DNA of 64,000 nucleotides from Actinomyces urinae (GTDB lineage Bacteria > Actinomycetota > Actinomycetes > Actinomycetales > Actinomycetaceae): positions 682,001 to 746,000 of the forward strand of contig NZ_LT632547.1 in assembly GCF_900119695.1 (NCBI RefSeq). The letters are read 5' to 3'. The notes beneath the pieces are model-generated. The model saw nothing but the letters and a program-made list of their open reading frames with translations, did no database searches and was not told the DNA's origin. Shown here piece after piece: positions 43,630-52,906 of the stretch. Numbering within the stretch: position 1 is the stretch's first letter; the number at the start of each line of letters is the position of its first letter. The position numbers and the translations under genes were made by a program.

Positions 43630-45297
43630 GTGCAGGCGAGCTCCAAAGTGAGGAAGACTCACGCTACTTTGCTTGAACAAACTGAAGAAACAAAAACCTA
43701 CTCTGCCGGCGTTGTGAACCTTGAAGGCGTTGCCCTTCCAGAAAACACAGATGAAGCGAAAGCTGACATCGAGGGCGACGTCACCAAAGAAGAACTAGCG
43801 CAGAAAACGTTTGCCGATTTTGGCGTGGCCGCGGACTTCGCGGAGGCACTGGCTGAAAAGGGCATTACCTATCCATTCCCCATCCAGGCTCTGACACTGC
43901 CCGTGGCTTTGGGCAAGCGCGATATCATCGGGCAAGCAAAAACGGGAACCGGTAAGACCCTCGGCTTTGGCCTGCCCCTCCTCATGCACGTTGTTCGCCC
44001 CGACGACGCGGACTACGCGAACAAAGTGCACTTCCCTGACCGTCCTCAAGCCCTCGTAATCCTTCCCACACGCGAACTGTGTAAGCAGGTGACTCGCGAC
44101 CTTCGCGAGGCGGCCGCTAGCACCTCCATTCGCGTAACCGAAATCTACGGCGGCGCTGCCTTTGATCCGCAGATACAGCAACTTAAGAGCGGCACCGACG
44201 TAATTGTGGGAACGCCAGGACGCCTCATTGACCTCATGAAACGTAAGGTTCTAAAGCTCACTAACGTGCACACGCTGGTGCTTGACGAGGCCGACGAAAT
44301 GCTGGATCTGGGCTTCCTGCCCGACGTGGAAATCTTGATGTCGCGCGTTCCTGCAGACCGGCACGTCATGCTTTTCTCCGCCACAATGCCGGGCGAGGTG
44401 GTGGCGCTGGCTCGCCGATACATGCGTCAGCCAACCCACATTCGCGCCCAGGATCCCGAGGATTCCTCGCCCACTGTTGCCAGCGTTAAACAAGTGATTT
44501 ACAGGTGCCACGCGCTCAACAAACTTGAGGTTGTCTCGCGCATCCTGCAGGCACGCGGACGCGGACTCACCATTATTTTCACGCGTACTAAGCGCACTGC
44601 CTCATCAGTATCCCGGGACCTCGCATCGCGAGGCTTCGCCACCGCGGAGCTACACGGCGACCTCGGTCAGGGGGCTCGCGAGCAATCCATGCGTGCCTTC
44701 CGAAAAGGCAAGGTTGATGTGCTCGTCGCAACTGACGTAGCAGCACGCGGCATTGACGTTGACGACGTCACACACGTGATCAACTACCAGTGCCCCGAAG
44801 ACGAAAAGACCTACGTACACCGCATCGGCCGCACGGGCCGCGCGGGCGCATCCGGCACCGCTGTGACGTTCGTGGACTGGGACGACGTGCCGCGCTGGCG
44901 CCTCATTTCTAACGCGCTGGGCCTGGGCGTGCCCGAACCACTGGAGACTTACCACACCTCCGAACACCTATACACCGACCTTGACATCCCCACGGATGTC
45001 ACCGGCAGACTGCCCCGCAGTGAGCGCACGCGCGCCGGACTTGAGGCAGAAGAGTTCGTTGATGTTTCTGGCAAGGGCGAGCGCTCCCGCGGACGAGGAA
45101 CCCGCAGGTCCGGCTCACGTGGGCGAAGCGGACAAAAGCGCGACCGCAAGCGCACGCGTCGCGGCGGCGCCTCGCACAACTCGGGCGAGCGCAAATCAAG
45201 CCGAGCAGAATCGGCGGAATCGGCGCGAGGTAAAGCCAAGGGAAACCAAGCTCGCCGCCGACGTCGCACCCGCACGCGCAAGAACTCAGCCGAGTAA
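43630..45297 (+). CDS. rhlE: DEAD-box RNA helicase (RhlE/CsdA type)
   Basis: A 555-residue helicase. Motifs: Q motif FADFGV...YPFPIQALTLP, Walker A AKTGTGKT (103-110), PTRELCKQV (Ia), TPGRLIDL (Ib), VLDEADEMLDLGF (II, DEAD), LFSATMP (III), ATDVAARGIDV (V) and HRIGRTGRAG (VI). The last ~110 residues are Arg/Gly/Ser-rich (RGRGTRRSGSRGRSGQKRDRKR), an RNA-binding tail. The start could be the GTG at 43630 or an in-frame GTG 18 nt on. It probably unwinds structured RNA in ribosome assembly or decay. Confidence 0.9.
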   Translation: MQASSKVRKTHATLLEQTEETKTYSAGVVNLEGVALPENTDEAKADIEGDVTKEELAQKTFADFGVAADFAEALAEKGITYPFPIQALTLPVALGKRDIIGQAKTGTGKTLGFGLPLLMHVVRPDDADYANKVHFPDRPQALVILPTRELCKQVTRDLREAAASTSIRVTEIYGGAAFDPQIQQLKSGTDVIVGTPGRLIDLMKRKVLKLTNVHTLVLDEADEMLDLGFLPDVEILMSRVPADRHVMLFSATMPGEVVALARRYMRQPTHIRAQDPEDSSPTVASVKQVIYRCHALNKLEVVSRILQARGRGLTIIFTRTKRTASSVSRDLASRGFATAELHGDLGQGAREQSMRAFRKGKVDVLVATDVAARGIDVDDVTHVINYQCPEDEKTYVHRIGRTGRAGASGTAVTFVDWDDVPRWRLISNALGLGVPEPLETYHTSEHLYTDLDIPTDVTGRLPRSERTRAGLEAEEFVDVSGKGERSRGRGTRRSGSRGRSGQKRDRKRTRRGGASHNSGERKSSRAESAESARGKAKGNQARRRRRTRTRKNSAE

Positions 45298-45337
45298 ACG
45301 GAACCACAGCAAAACCTGCCACCGTCACTTAAGGCCG

Positions 45338-46186
45338 TTACGGCCACAGAATCGAGAGCCTGCCCTGGCTCTCGATTTCTTGTATAACCTCAACAGACGT
45401 GGTGTTCTCCCCCAACCGGTTGGGCTTACCCGTGCCGTGATAGTCAGAAGAACCCGTAATCAGCAGATCGCGCTCACGGGCCACCTGCAGCAAGAATTCC
45501 TGGTCTGCGGCCGGATTATCGCGATGGTGTACTTCAAGGCCGGCCAAACCGGCCTCGGCCATGTTGTAAACCACCTCGATGGGAAGCACCTTTTGCCGGG
45601 CACGAGCCCGCGGATGCGCAATGATGGGGACTCCACCCGCGGCCCGCACTTTTTGTACGGCAACCACGGGATCCTCTGCCCACAAGAAGTGATAGTAGGG
45701 GCCGCGCGGGTGTAGCACCTGCGCGAACGCTTCATCTCGCGAGGCAAACGAGCCCGCCCTGATCAACGCGTCTGCAATATGCGGTCGCCCCACCACACGC
45801 ACGTCTTCACCCGCCCCCTCAACCACATCTTCCCAAGTGATCGGGTAGTCCTGCGAGATTTTCTCAACCATGATCTTCGCGCGGTCACGCCGAGACCGCA
45901 GCACCTTCTGGCTAGCTTCAACCAGCGCGGGATCTTGCGGATCATGCAGGTAGCTCAGCAAATGAACCGTGATTCCTTGCCAGGCGCAAGACATTTCCAT
46001 ACCGCGAAGCAAAGCAACACCGGCGGCGCGAACTTCGCTCGCAGCTTCGGCGTGACCGGTGGTGACATCGTGATCGGTAAGCCCTACCATGTCAAGCCCC
46101 GCATCTGCAGCCCTGCGCATCAATTGCGCGGGCGCGTCAGTCCCATCCGAATGATTGGAATGAGTGTGCGGATCAATCTTCAACAT
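45338..46186 (-). CDS. PHP-domain phosphoesterase (RNase AM/TrpH type)
   Basis: A 282-residue PHP protein. Metal ligands are visible in IDPHTHSNHSDGT, GLTDHDVTTG, GMEMSCAW, IIAHPRARAR and SSDYHGTGKPNRLG. The length and order match YciV/TrpH 3',5'-nucleotide phosphatases that hydrolyse nucleoside bisphosphates or trim short RNAs. GGAGG directly precedes the ATG at 46186. It is divergent from pepP. Confidence 0.85.
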   Translation of the reverse strand: MLKIDPHTHSNHSDGTDAPAQLMRRAADAGLDMVGLTDHDVTTGHAEAASEVRAAGVALLRGMEMSCAWQGITVHLLSYLHDPQDPALVEASQKVLRSRRDRAKIMVEKISQDYPITWEDVVEGAGEDVRVVGRPHIADALIRAGSFASRDEAFAQVLHPRGPYYHFLWAEDPVVAVQKVRAAGGVPIIAHPRARARQKVLPIEVVYNMAEAGLAGLEVHHRDNPAADQEFLLQVARERDLLITGSSDYHGTGKPNRLGENTTSVEVIQEIESQGRLSILWP

Positions 46187-46238
46187 GCCTCCAGCTTAAG
46201 CGGACCTCTAGCGGGATGACTATTGCCCGGCAAAGTTA

Positions 46239-46244
46239 GACAAT
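46239..46244 (+). promoter_or_regulatory. Possible -10 of leaderless pepP
   Basis: GACAAT then six bases (AGGCAC) and the ATG at 46251. It has two mismatches to the consensus, so it is weaker than the others. Confidence 0.3.
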
Positions 46245-46250
46245 AGGCAC

Positions 46251-47774
46251 ATGAGTGAAAAAGAATCAGTAGAACAATCCATGGCTACGCGCGGCAACAA
46301 TCGTTCACGCCGCCCCAACTCGCAAGCATTCAAAGACTTCATTGGCACCAACTGGGGGCCGCGTTCATCCGAATTGCCGGCCCGAGCAGAAGTTGCCGAC
46401 TATTTGCAGGCCCGTCACGACCTCGTTGGCGAAGCATTTGATGGCGAGCGCCTAGTTATCCCAGCCGGTGGATTGAAGGTGCGCAGCAACGACACGGACT
46501 ACAGATTCCGCGCCCATTCTTCATTTGCTCACATGACGGGCCTAACGGGAGAGCTTGAACCGGACTCAGTTGTGGTGCTTGAACCCACCGCAGATGGATC
46601 CGCGCACACGCATGAGGCCGTTCTTTACTTCAAGCCACGCGCCTCACGTTCATCCGAGGAATTCTATGCGGATTCGCGCTACGGCGAATTCTGGGTGGGT
46701 GCACGCCCCTCATTGGAAGAAATGGAGGCGCTCACAGGCCTGAAGGTGCGCCACATTGATACGCTGCGCGACGCGCTTTCAAAAGACGCTGGACAGGTTT
46801 CCTTGCGCGTTGTACGCGAGGCCGACGCCAACATGACCGCCCTGGTTGACGAGATTCGTCAGCAAGTGGGCCTCCCCCACGGCAACGACGCGCAAGCAAT
46901 CGATGATGCCCTCCAACAGCAACTTTCTGAAATCCGTTTGAAGAAGGACGCATGGGAGCTTAGCGAAATGCAAAAGGCTGTCGATGCCACCAAGGAAGGC
47001 TTCGAGGAGATCATCAAGCAGCTTCCTCGCGCCACCAACCATCCGCGCGGCGAACGCGTTGTGGAGGGAGCGTTTGGTGCTCGCGCCCGCGAGCTGGGCA
47101 ACGGCCTGGGCTACGACACGATCGCAGCGTCAGGCAACCACGCAAACACGCTGCACTGGATCGATAACGATGGTCAGGTTAAAGACGGCGACCTGATCCT
47201 GGTTGACGCCGGTATTGAGCTCGACTCGCTTTACACCGCAGACATCACGCGAACGATGCCCGTTAGCGGCAAGTTCACGCCGGTGCAGGCTAAGGTTTAC
47301 AACGCTGTACTGGACGCGTGCGAGGCGGCGCTGGCCGTAGCGAACAAGCCGGGCGCTCGCTTCCGCCACGTCCACGAAGCCGCGATGGAGGTCATTGCCG
47401 AGCGCCTGGAAGAGTGGGGCATCCTGCCTGTTCCAGCAGCAGAATCGCTGAAGGTAGAATCGCAGCTTCACCGCCGCTGGATGCCGCACGGAACCAGCCA
47501 CCATCTGGGTCTGGACGTGCACGACTGTGCGCAGGCAAGGCGCGAAATGTACTTGGATGCATTGCTGGAGCCCGGCATGGTGTTCACCATCGAACCCGGC
47601 CTTTACTTCCGCGCCGATGACCTCGCAATTCCCGAGGAATATCGTGGGATTGGCGTGCGCATTGAAGATGATGTTGTTGTGAACGAGGACGGCACGGTCA
47701 CTCGCATTTCGGAGGACATTCCCCGCACGGTAGCTGATGTTGAGGCCTGGATCGAGCGGGTGCAAAACTCCTAA
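46251..47774 (+). CDS. pepP: Xaa-Pro aminopeptidase (PepP, M24)
   Basis: A 507-residue aminopeptidase P. The N-terminal creatinase-like domain holds YRFRAHSSFAHMTGL and VVLEP. The M24 'pita-bread' domain carries the metal ligands: ILVDAGIEL and ADITRTMPVSG (two Asp), MPHGTSHHLGLDVHD (His), FTIEPGLYF (Glu) and IGVRIEDDV (Glu). It removes N-terminal residues before proline in the cytoplasm. The N-terminal 25 residues are Ser/Arg-rich. It ends at a strong terminator. Confidence 0.92.
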   Translation: MSEKESVEQSMATRGNNRSRRPNSQAFKDFIGTNWGPRSSELPARAEVADYLQARHDLVGEAFDGERLVIPAGGLKVRSNDTDYRFRAHSSFAHMTGLTGELEPDSVVVLEPTADGSAHTHEAVLYFKPRASRSSEEFYADSRYGEFWVGARPSLEEMEALTGLKVRHIDTLRDALSKDAGQVSLRVVREADANMTALVDEIRQQVGLPHGNDAQAIDDALQQQLSEIRLKKDAWELSEMQKAVDATKEGFEEIIKQLPRATNHPRGERVVEGAFGARARELGNGLGYDTIAASGNHANTLHWIDNDGQVKDGDLILVDAGIELDSLYTADITRTMPVSGKFTPVQAKVYNAVLDACEAALAVANKPGARFRHVHEAAMEVIAERLEEWGILPVPAAESLKVESQLHRRWMPHGTSHHLGLDVHDCAQARREMYLDALLEPGMVFTIEPGLYFRADDLAIPEEYRGIGVRIEDDVVVNEDGTVTRISEDIPRTVADVEAWIERVQNS

Positions 47775-47815
47775 CACCCATTCATAACGTCTGATCAATG
47801 AGGCTTCAGGCAAAG

Positions 47816-47845
47816 AAAAATTGCGGCCAAGCGGCCGCAATTTTT
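47816..47845. terminator. Bidirectional terminator after pepP
   Basis: AAAAATTGCGGCC (47816-47828) pairs with GGCCGCAATTTTT (47833-47845), 4-nt loop. The A/T ends give a T-run on both strands, serving pepP and the convergent stress-protein gene. Confidence 0.85.
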
Positions 47846-47862
47846 ATTGTCCTCTACCCGGC

Positions 47863-48630
47863 TTACCGGTGCGGATTGTCGTTTGCTTCCCCCGACTGGT
47901 CTGCGGGGTCATTCGACTGCGGTTCAGACACCGTTCCGTAGGCAGGCTCTGCGCGATCGGCCTCGCCTGCACTTTCAGGCACTTCCAGCGCCGGCGCACC
48001 CCCGCTGGCCTGCATGCGCGCCTGGTGGGCCTCACGCTCACGCGGGCTGAGGCGCACGCCGTACTTGGGCTGTTCGCCGGGGCGCGAGCCAAAAGCGCTT
48101 GGCTTAGACGAGTCCTCCGCCGGACGGACCGGCTGCGGATCACGAGTCAGGTTGCCCGGAGTGCTACGCAAAACCTGGCGGAACTCACCGGCTCCCTCCT
48201 TCGCTAAAATCGCATAACGCGCCGCAACCACTTGCGTTGCAGAGGTGAAATCACGCTTGCCCCGGCTAAGCGCATACGGAACCGACGCTAATGACATTCC
48301 AAAAACCGCGCCCATAGCCATACCGACGATGACGATCGCAAGCGAGGCATTGGGAGCCCAAAGCGCCGAAAACAAGCCAATAAACAGACCCAGCCAGATG
48401 CCCGATAGGAAGCCATCCCATAGCACTTTGCCCCAAGTCAGGCGACCCGTGATCCGCTCGACCAGCTGCAGGTCCGTACCCACGATCGCAAGGCCGCGCA
48501 CGTCGTAGGCCTCGTCAGAAAGGTGATCGACGGCCGCCTGGGCCTCCGCATAGGTGCGGTAAGAGGCCACCTCGGTGCCCTGCGCGGGAGTTGGCAAACC
48601 GGCAGCAGAAATTGCTTCAATACGTTTCAT
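47863..48630 (-). CDS. General-stress-protein-domain membrane protein
   Basis: A 255-residue protein. The N-terminal general-stress (17M-type) domain covers about residues 15-65 (TEVASYRTYAEAQAAVDHLSDEAYDVRGLAIVGTDLQLVERI). Two membrane helices lie at about 75-125, with a glycine-rich stretch IVGMAMGAVFGMSLAS. A disordered, proline-rich cytosolic tail of about 110 residues follows. It starts at ATG 48630 with GAAGG; codons further upstream lack a site. A 12-bp palindrome sits just upstream. A gene like this lies near mrp and the MgtE-like gene in other actinobacteria. Confidence 0.78.
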   Translation of the reverse strand: MKRIEAISAAGLPTPAQGTEVASYRTYAEAQAAVDHLSDEAYDVRGLAIVGTDLQLVERITGRLTWGKVLWDGFLSGIWLGLFIGLFSALWAPNASLAIVIVGMAMGAVFGMSLASVPYALSRGKRDFTSATQVVAARYAILAKEGAGEFRQVLRSTPGNLTRDPQPVRPAEDSSKPSAFGSRPGEQPKYGVRLSPREREAHQARMQASGGAPALEVPESAGEADRAEPAYGTVSEPQSNDPADQSGEANDNPHR

Positions 48631-48643
48631 ACCTTCACTTTTA

Positions 48644-48655
48644 CAGATTAATCTG
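48644..48655. promoter_or_regulatory. 12-bp palindrome upstream of the stress-protein gene
   Basis: CAGATTAATCTG lies 14 nt before the ATG at 48630, a position where a bound repressor could block translation or transcription. The binding protein is unknown. Confidence 0.35.
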
Positions 48656-48670
48656 CATATTGCCTTATCG

Positions 48671-48711
48671 AGTGCCAACTTTTCACTATGAGATGAACCA
48701 GTTGGCACTCG
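48671..48711. repeat. 10-bp inverted repeat in divergent region
   Basis: GAGTGCCAAC (48671-48680) and GTTGGCACTC (48702-48711) are perfect inverted copies 21 nt apart. The arm resembles half of a CIRCE element but in the reverse order, so it is not a standard HrcA site. Confidence 0.4.
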
Positions 48712-48855
48712 CCGGCCTGCTAGCACCTCCGCGCAGTGCCGGAGAGCTCATGACGGCTAGGTCGCAGCAGTCAGGACCCGGGTTTATGAGAAGACCGGCG
48801 AGGAGGTGTGTCCCTTCCCATCGCGCGGCCGGCACCGCTTTTGGCGTTGCTCAGC

Positions 48856-48861
48856 TACCCT
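48856..48861 (+). promoter_or_regulatory. -10 element of leaderless MgtE-like gene
   Basis: TACCCT followed by six bases (TGAAGG) and the GTG at 48868. Confidence 0.45.
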
Positions 48862-48867
48862 TGAAGG

Positions 48868-50139
48868 GTGAGCAATACAAACCACAAACTTACCCCGCGC
48901 GGCACGCGCGTATTCGTAGGGAAAGTTGCCGGAACCGGCGTTTTTGACCCCATCGGAGACCAGGTGGGGCGCATTTATGACGTTGTCTCCATTATGCATG
49001 TGAACCGCGCACCCGACGTGGTGGGCTTCGTTGTGGAGGTTTCCAACCGACGCCGCGTTTTTGTTCCAATCTCGCGAGTCACCGCAATCGAACCGGGTGC
49101 GGTGATCACCACTGGTCTGCTGAACATGCGTCGATTTACCCAGCGCGAAGCCGAAACCCTCATCATCTCTCAACTGTTTGACCGCGTGGTGTCTATGCGC
49201 GATGGCTCAGGCGAGGTCCGTATCCGCGACGTGGGTATGGAGCAGCGCCTCCCGCGCGAATGGCGAGTAACGGAACTATTCGTAGAACGCGTCACTAAAT
49301 CTACATTTGGGTTTAAACGCGCCGGCGAGAGCATGCTGGTGTCCGTTTCTGAAGTGACGAAACTGTCCACGCAGGGTGGCGTGCAGGATGCCACCAGCCT
49401 CATCGCGTCCACACATGACATGAAGGCCGCGGACCTTGCAGACATACTTCGCGATCTACCCGAGCAACGAATGTATGAGGTGGCTTCACAGCTCTCTGAC
49501 GAGCGCCTCGCTGACGTGTTGGAAGAACTCCCTGAAGACGACTCAGTATCGATCCTCGAACGGCTCCAGGCGAAGCAAGCCGCAGATGTGCTCGACGTGA
49601 TGCAGCCAGATGACGCGGCCGACCTCATCTCTGAGCTAGCCCCTCTGACCGCGCAGAATCTGCTGAACCTCATGGAACCCGACGAGGCGAAGGACGTCCG
49701 CCGACTCATGCGCTATGACGACGACACCGCCGGTGGCCTTATGACCACCGAGCCTGTCATTTTGCCTCCCGATGCCACGGTTGCGCAGATGCTGGCTAAC
49801 GTGCGAAATAAAGACATCCCACCTGCCCTCGCCGCCATGGTTATTGTTGCGCGGCCGCCGCTAGAAACTCCTACGGGCAAGTTCATTGGGGTGGTACACA
49901 TTCAGCGGGCACTGCGCGAACCACCGCAATCGTTGCTGGGAACTATTGTGGATACGGATATTGAAACGGTTAACCCGCAGCGCTCCATCCGTTCGATCAC
50001 CAGAACGCTTGCAATGTATAACCTGACGGCCGTTCCGGTGGTTGATGAGAATGGGCACGTGCTGGGAGCGATCTCGGTTGACGACGTGCTCGACAACCTA
50101 TTGCCAGAAGACTGGCGCGATTTGGATGACGAGTTTTAA
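48868..50139 (+). CDS. MgtE N-domain plus CBS protein without membrane domain
   Basis: A 423-residue cytosolic protein. It begins with PRC-barrel-like modules (residues about 15-80 and 95-165: VGKVAGTGVFDPIGDQVGRIYDVV). Next is an MgtE intracellular N domain of short helical repeats (DMKAADLADILRDLPEQRMYEVASQLSDERLADVLEELPEDDSVSILERLQAKQAADVLDVMQPDDAADLI). A CBS pair closes it (MTTEPVILPPDATVAQML...AVPVVDENGHVLGAISVDDVLDNLLPEDW). The membrane part of true MgtE channels is missing, so it is not itself a Mg2+ channel. A DUF1003 protein follows 10 bp on. It probably senses Mg2+ or nucleotide, perhaps for a partner transporter. Confidence 0.85.
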   Translation: MSNTNHKLTPRGTRVFVGKVAGTGVFDPIGDQVGRIYDVVSIMHVNRAPDVVGFVVEVSNRRRVFVPISRVTAIEPGAVITTGLLNMRRFTQREAETLIISQLFDRVVSMRDGSGEVRIRDVGMEQRLPREWRVTELFVERVTKSTFGFKRAGESMLVSVSEVTKLSTQGGVQDATSLIASTHDMKAADLADILRDLPEQRMYEVASQLSDERLADVLEELPEDDSVSILERLQAKQAADVLDVMQPDDAADLISELAPLTAQNLLNLMEPDEAKDVRRLMRYDDDTAGGLMTTEPVILPPDATVAQMLANVRNKDIPPALAAMVIVARPPLETPTGKFIGVVHIQRALREPPQSLLGTIVDTDIETVNPQRSIRSITRTLAMYNLTAVPVVDENGHVLGAISVDDVLDNLLPEDWRDLDDEF

Positions 50140-50149
50140 GGGGGTTTGA

Positions 50150-50689
50150 ATGGCTGAGCGACTAGATACTCCGCTAACCAGGCGGCGTTGGCTACCACGT
50201 ATCAACCTTGAATCCGAGGGTGTGGGACGCGTAGCTGAAGCGATCGCCCGCTTTTCTGGCACCCCGCAGTTCCTCATCTATCTAACTATTTTTGTATTTG
50301 CGTGGCTGGGTTGGAACACGTTTGCTCCGGCTCACCTGCAGTTCGACAGGGCTGAGCTTGGATTCACCGCGCTTACGCTGATGCTGTCCCTGCAGGCCTC
50401 CTATGCGGCGCCCCTGATCTTGCTTGCGCAGAACCGACAAGATGACCGCGACCGCGTTACCGCTGAGCAGGACAGGCGTCGCGCCGAGCGTACCCTTGCT
50501 GATACCGAGTACCTCACGCGCGAGATTGCAGGCCTGCGGCAGGCCCTGGGTGACGTTGCTACACGCGATTTTGTGCGCTCTCAGATCCGCGACTTGCTAG
50601 AAGAGATTTTTGAACACGACCTTGCCCGCGATAAGTTGCGCGAGTCGCAAGAAGACAACGAGAGTAAAGAGACGGACACAAAGAAGTAG
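50150..50689 (+). CDS. DUF1003 membrane protein
   Basis: A 179-residue protein with the DUF1003 core: VAEAIARFSGTPQFLIYLTIFVFAWLGWNTF, then QFDRAELGFTALTLMLSLQASYAAPLILLAQNRQDDRDRVTAEQDR. There are two helices and a charged C-terminal coiled tail. GGGG precedes the ATG. It is always paired with the MgtE-like gene in the block I recall (Rv1231c-Rv1232c), so the two may work together at the membrane. Function unknown. Confidence 0.88.
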   Translation: MAERLDTPLTRRRWLPRINLESEGVGRVAEAIARFSGTPQFLIYLTIFVFAWLGWNTFAPAHLQFDRAELGFTALTLMLSLQASYAAPLILLAQNRQDDRDRVTAEQDRRRAERTLADTEYLTREIAGLRQALGDVATRDFVRSQIRDLLEEIFEHDLARDKLRESQEDNESKETDTKK

Positions 50690-50710
50690 CCGTTTGCTCA
50701 AGCGGTAACC

Positions 50711-50736
50711 GTTCCCCACGATGGTATGCGGGGAAC
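50711..50736 (+). terminator. Hairpin after the DUF1003 gene
   Basis: GTTCCCC (50711-50717) pairs with GGGGAAC (50730-50736) over 12 nt, 21 bp past the stop. There is no T-run. Confidence 0.4.
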
Positions 50737-50807
50737 AATGGGCGGTGTTTAAAGAGCACGCGGGGATGATTATCCACGCCCCTTAAACCGGACCCGTGTT
50801 TAGCTAA

Positions 50808-52817
50808 CTACTCTTCGGTGGGGACTGCGTCCGCCTGGCTAAAGCTTGCAAGCGCGTCTACAACGGTCTGAGCGAAAATCTTGGCGCCATCATCGCCCGG
50901 ATGGACGTAGTCAGAAGCCAGCAGGTCTGTGTGATCGCGAATCGCCGCGTTCCAGTCCGCTACCCGCACAACATCGGAGTGCTTCTGAGCGAACTCGCGA
51001 ATGAGACTCGCCGACGGTTCAACCCAAGTGGTTCGTGCGGGCCCAAAACCAGTTACGAGAACGAGGCGGCGATCCGGCCCGATAGTTTTTAGCATGTCGT
51101 CAAGCTGGCCTGGATCCACCGGCCCGTTGGTTGCCAGGGCAACCACCACGTACGTGCGTAGCGACTCGTCCTCGGCAGCGGCATGCATGAGGTCAATGCC
51201 CTGATACACCCAGCGCGACACCTCTGCATCAATCTGCACGCCCGGTAGCAATTCTTGGAGGTGTGCGGCCGAAGCCACCGTCACGGAGTCACCGTAAACC
51301 ACGGTGTTCTCTCCCGTGGCAGGGCTCAATACCAGCTGCGGCTCTTTCGCGGGCGCCTCTGTCGGGACCTCTGTTGGAGCCTGCGAGGGCGCCTCCGTGG
51401 GCTGGGAGCTACCTTGCAACGCGCGCTGACCGCTCTCGACAGCTATCTGTGCCTGCGTCTTCTCGGGCGCTGAGAGGAGGAAACCGATAACGGTTCCAAC
51501 CACTACAACAGCGACGAGGCCGGGCGCCATGATCCGGCGGTAGCTTTGCCACTGCGGTGCCTTTGGCATCGGCGTGGAAGGATCGATCAGGTCCCACGAG
51601 GGGCCGAGCCACCGCTTAATAGTTGCGCCTATCCCCTCTTGCCGCATGGGAACCTCAACGTATCGGTACGAGAGGGTGGCGGCCAACAGCGACACGGCGA
51701 TAACTATCAGCGCGATCAGTATCACAGGTGCGGCCGGCATCATCTTGCTGGCGATTACCCACAGCGGCCAATGCCACAGGTAGATCCCGTATGAGCGCTC
51801 CCCTAACCACACCAGGGGACGCGCGTCCAACACGGTTGCGAGGAGGCGGCCGGGCCCACTTGCCTCATCAATCTCAGGGAGGAATCCCTGAATCAAACCC
51901 AAGGTTGCGACCACCGCGATGAGAGTGCCCCACGGGTACACCCACGCACGATCATCGGGAATGAGGAACCAGGTGCTCACTATGATGGCAAGGCAAATCC
52001 ATGCGAGGACGCCGCGCAACCACTTTTGCCACCCGCGCGCGACCCCGCCTGGCATGCCCATCGGGTCGGTTGCCACCATTGCGAGGGCGGCGCCGAGCAT
52101 CAGGCCAAAAGCGTGTGAATCCGTACCCTGGTAGGCGCGCGTGAACTCGGTTGTGCCCGAAACCCAAAATGCCATCAAACCGGCTGAGATGACCGCGAGC
52201 GTCAACGGCACCGCGGGGCGCCACTTGGGGGGCAAGAACAAAATGCCCACCACCACTAGCGGCCAAAACAGATAAAACTGCTGTTCCACTGCCAAAGACC
52301 ACACGTTTGTCCATAAATGTGGCTGTGCCTGATTGAAATAGGAGACACCCTGCGAGATTTCCACCCAGTTGTATGAGAACGTGAGGACGCCTACGAACTG
52401 CGGCAAAATACCCACCAGCAGATCGCGATTCAAAAGGCCAGCCACGATCAAGGTGATCACCGACATCAGGCCTACTGCGGGGAGCAGGCGGCGAATGCGG
52501 CGCAACCAGAACGACTTCAAGTTAATGCCGCCAAACCGTTGTTTTTCACGAATTAGGAGGGCCGTGATTAAAAACCCGGAGAGGACGAAGAACACGTCTA
52601 CGCCCAAGAAGCCGCCCATCGCTACTCCGGGAATCAGGTGGTAGGCCAACACGGCAGAGGCCGCGAGCGCGCGGAGCCCGTCCAGCCCGCGAACTCGCCG
52701 GCTGGTGTGCGCGCCTCGTCGCCGAGCTGGTGTGCGCGCCTCGGGCCGGCGCGGAGCCTGCAACTCCTGCTTGCCTGGTTCTGCCGACGCCTGTTTGCGC
52801 ACTGGTTCACCATTCAC
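50808..52817 (-). CDS. OafA/OatA-type acyltransferase with SGNH domain
   Basis: A 669-residue membrane O-acyltransferase. The N-terminal cytosolic arm is Arg/Pro-rich. An acyltransferase_3 domain with about ten helices follows (RGLDGLRALAASAVLAYHLIPG, then GFLGVDVFFVLSGFLIT, RRIRRLLPA). A Thr/Pro/Glu linker (QPTEAPSQAPTEVPTEAPAKEP) leads to an extracytoplasmic SGNH domain with VVYGDSVTVAS (Ser) and DYVHPGDDG (Asp/His). This layout is that of OatA, which O-acetylates peptidoglycan, or of enzymes acting on surface glycans. The start ATG at 52817 has no clear site; a lone gene between convergent and divergent neighbours. Confidence 0.87.
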   Translation of the reverse strand: MNGEPVRKQASAEPGKQELQAPRRPEARTPARRRGAHTSRRVRGLDGLRALAASAVLAYHLIPGVAMGGFLGVDVFFVLSGFLITALLIREKQRFGGINLKSFWLRRIRRLLPAVGLMSVITLIVAGLLNRDLLVGILPQFVGVLTFSYNWVEISQGVSYFNQAQPHLWTNVWSLAVEQQFYLFWPLVVVGILFLPPKWRPAVPLTLAVISAGLMAFWVSGTTEFTRAYQGTDSHAFGLMLGAALAMVATDPMGMPGGVARGWQKWLRGVLAWICLAIIVSTWFLIPDDRAWVYPWGTLIAVVATLGLIQGFLPEIDEASGPGRLLATVLDARPLVWLGERSYGIYLWHWPLWVIASKMMPAAPVILIALIVIAVSLLAATLSYRYVEVPMRQEGIGATIKRWLGPSWDLIDPSTPMPKAPQWQSYRRIMAPGLVAVVVVGTVIGFLLSAPEKTQAQIAVESGQRALQGSSQPTEAPSQAPTEVPTEAPAKEPQLVLSPATGENTVVYGDSVTVASAAHLQELLPGVQIDAEVSRWVYQGIDLMHAAAEDESLRTYVVVALATNGPVDPGQLDDMLKTIGPDRRLVLVTGFGPARTTWVEPSASLIREFAQKHSDVVRVADWNAAIRDHTDLLASDYVHPGDDGAKIFAQTVVDALASFSQADAVPTEE

Positions 52818-52906
52818 CTATTGCAACCCGCCTCGTAAAATTAATAGCCCCGAGATTTTCTTGCCTCTTAGACTAACCCCGTAAGGCATCCCATCCATGG
52901 ACCGAC

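Noticed and set aside
43469-43651. 60-codon basic frame before rhlE
   Set aside because: No ribosome site; it overlaps the helicase start and its content looks like translated leader DNA.
48671-48711. CIRCE element for HrcA
   Set aside because: CIRCE has TTAGCACTC first and GAGTGCTAA second with N9; here the order is reversed and the spacer is 21 nt.
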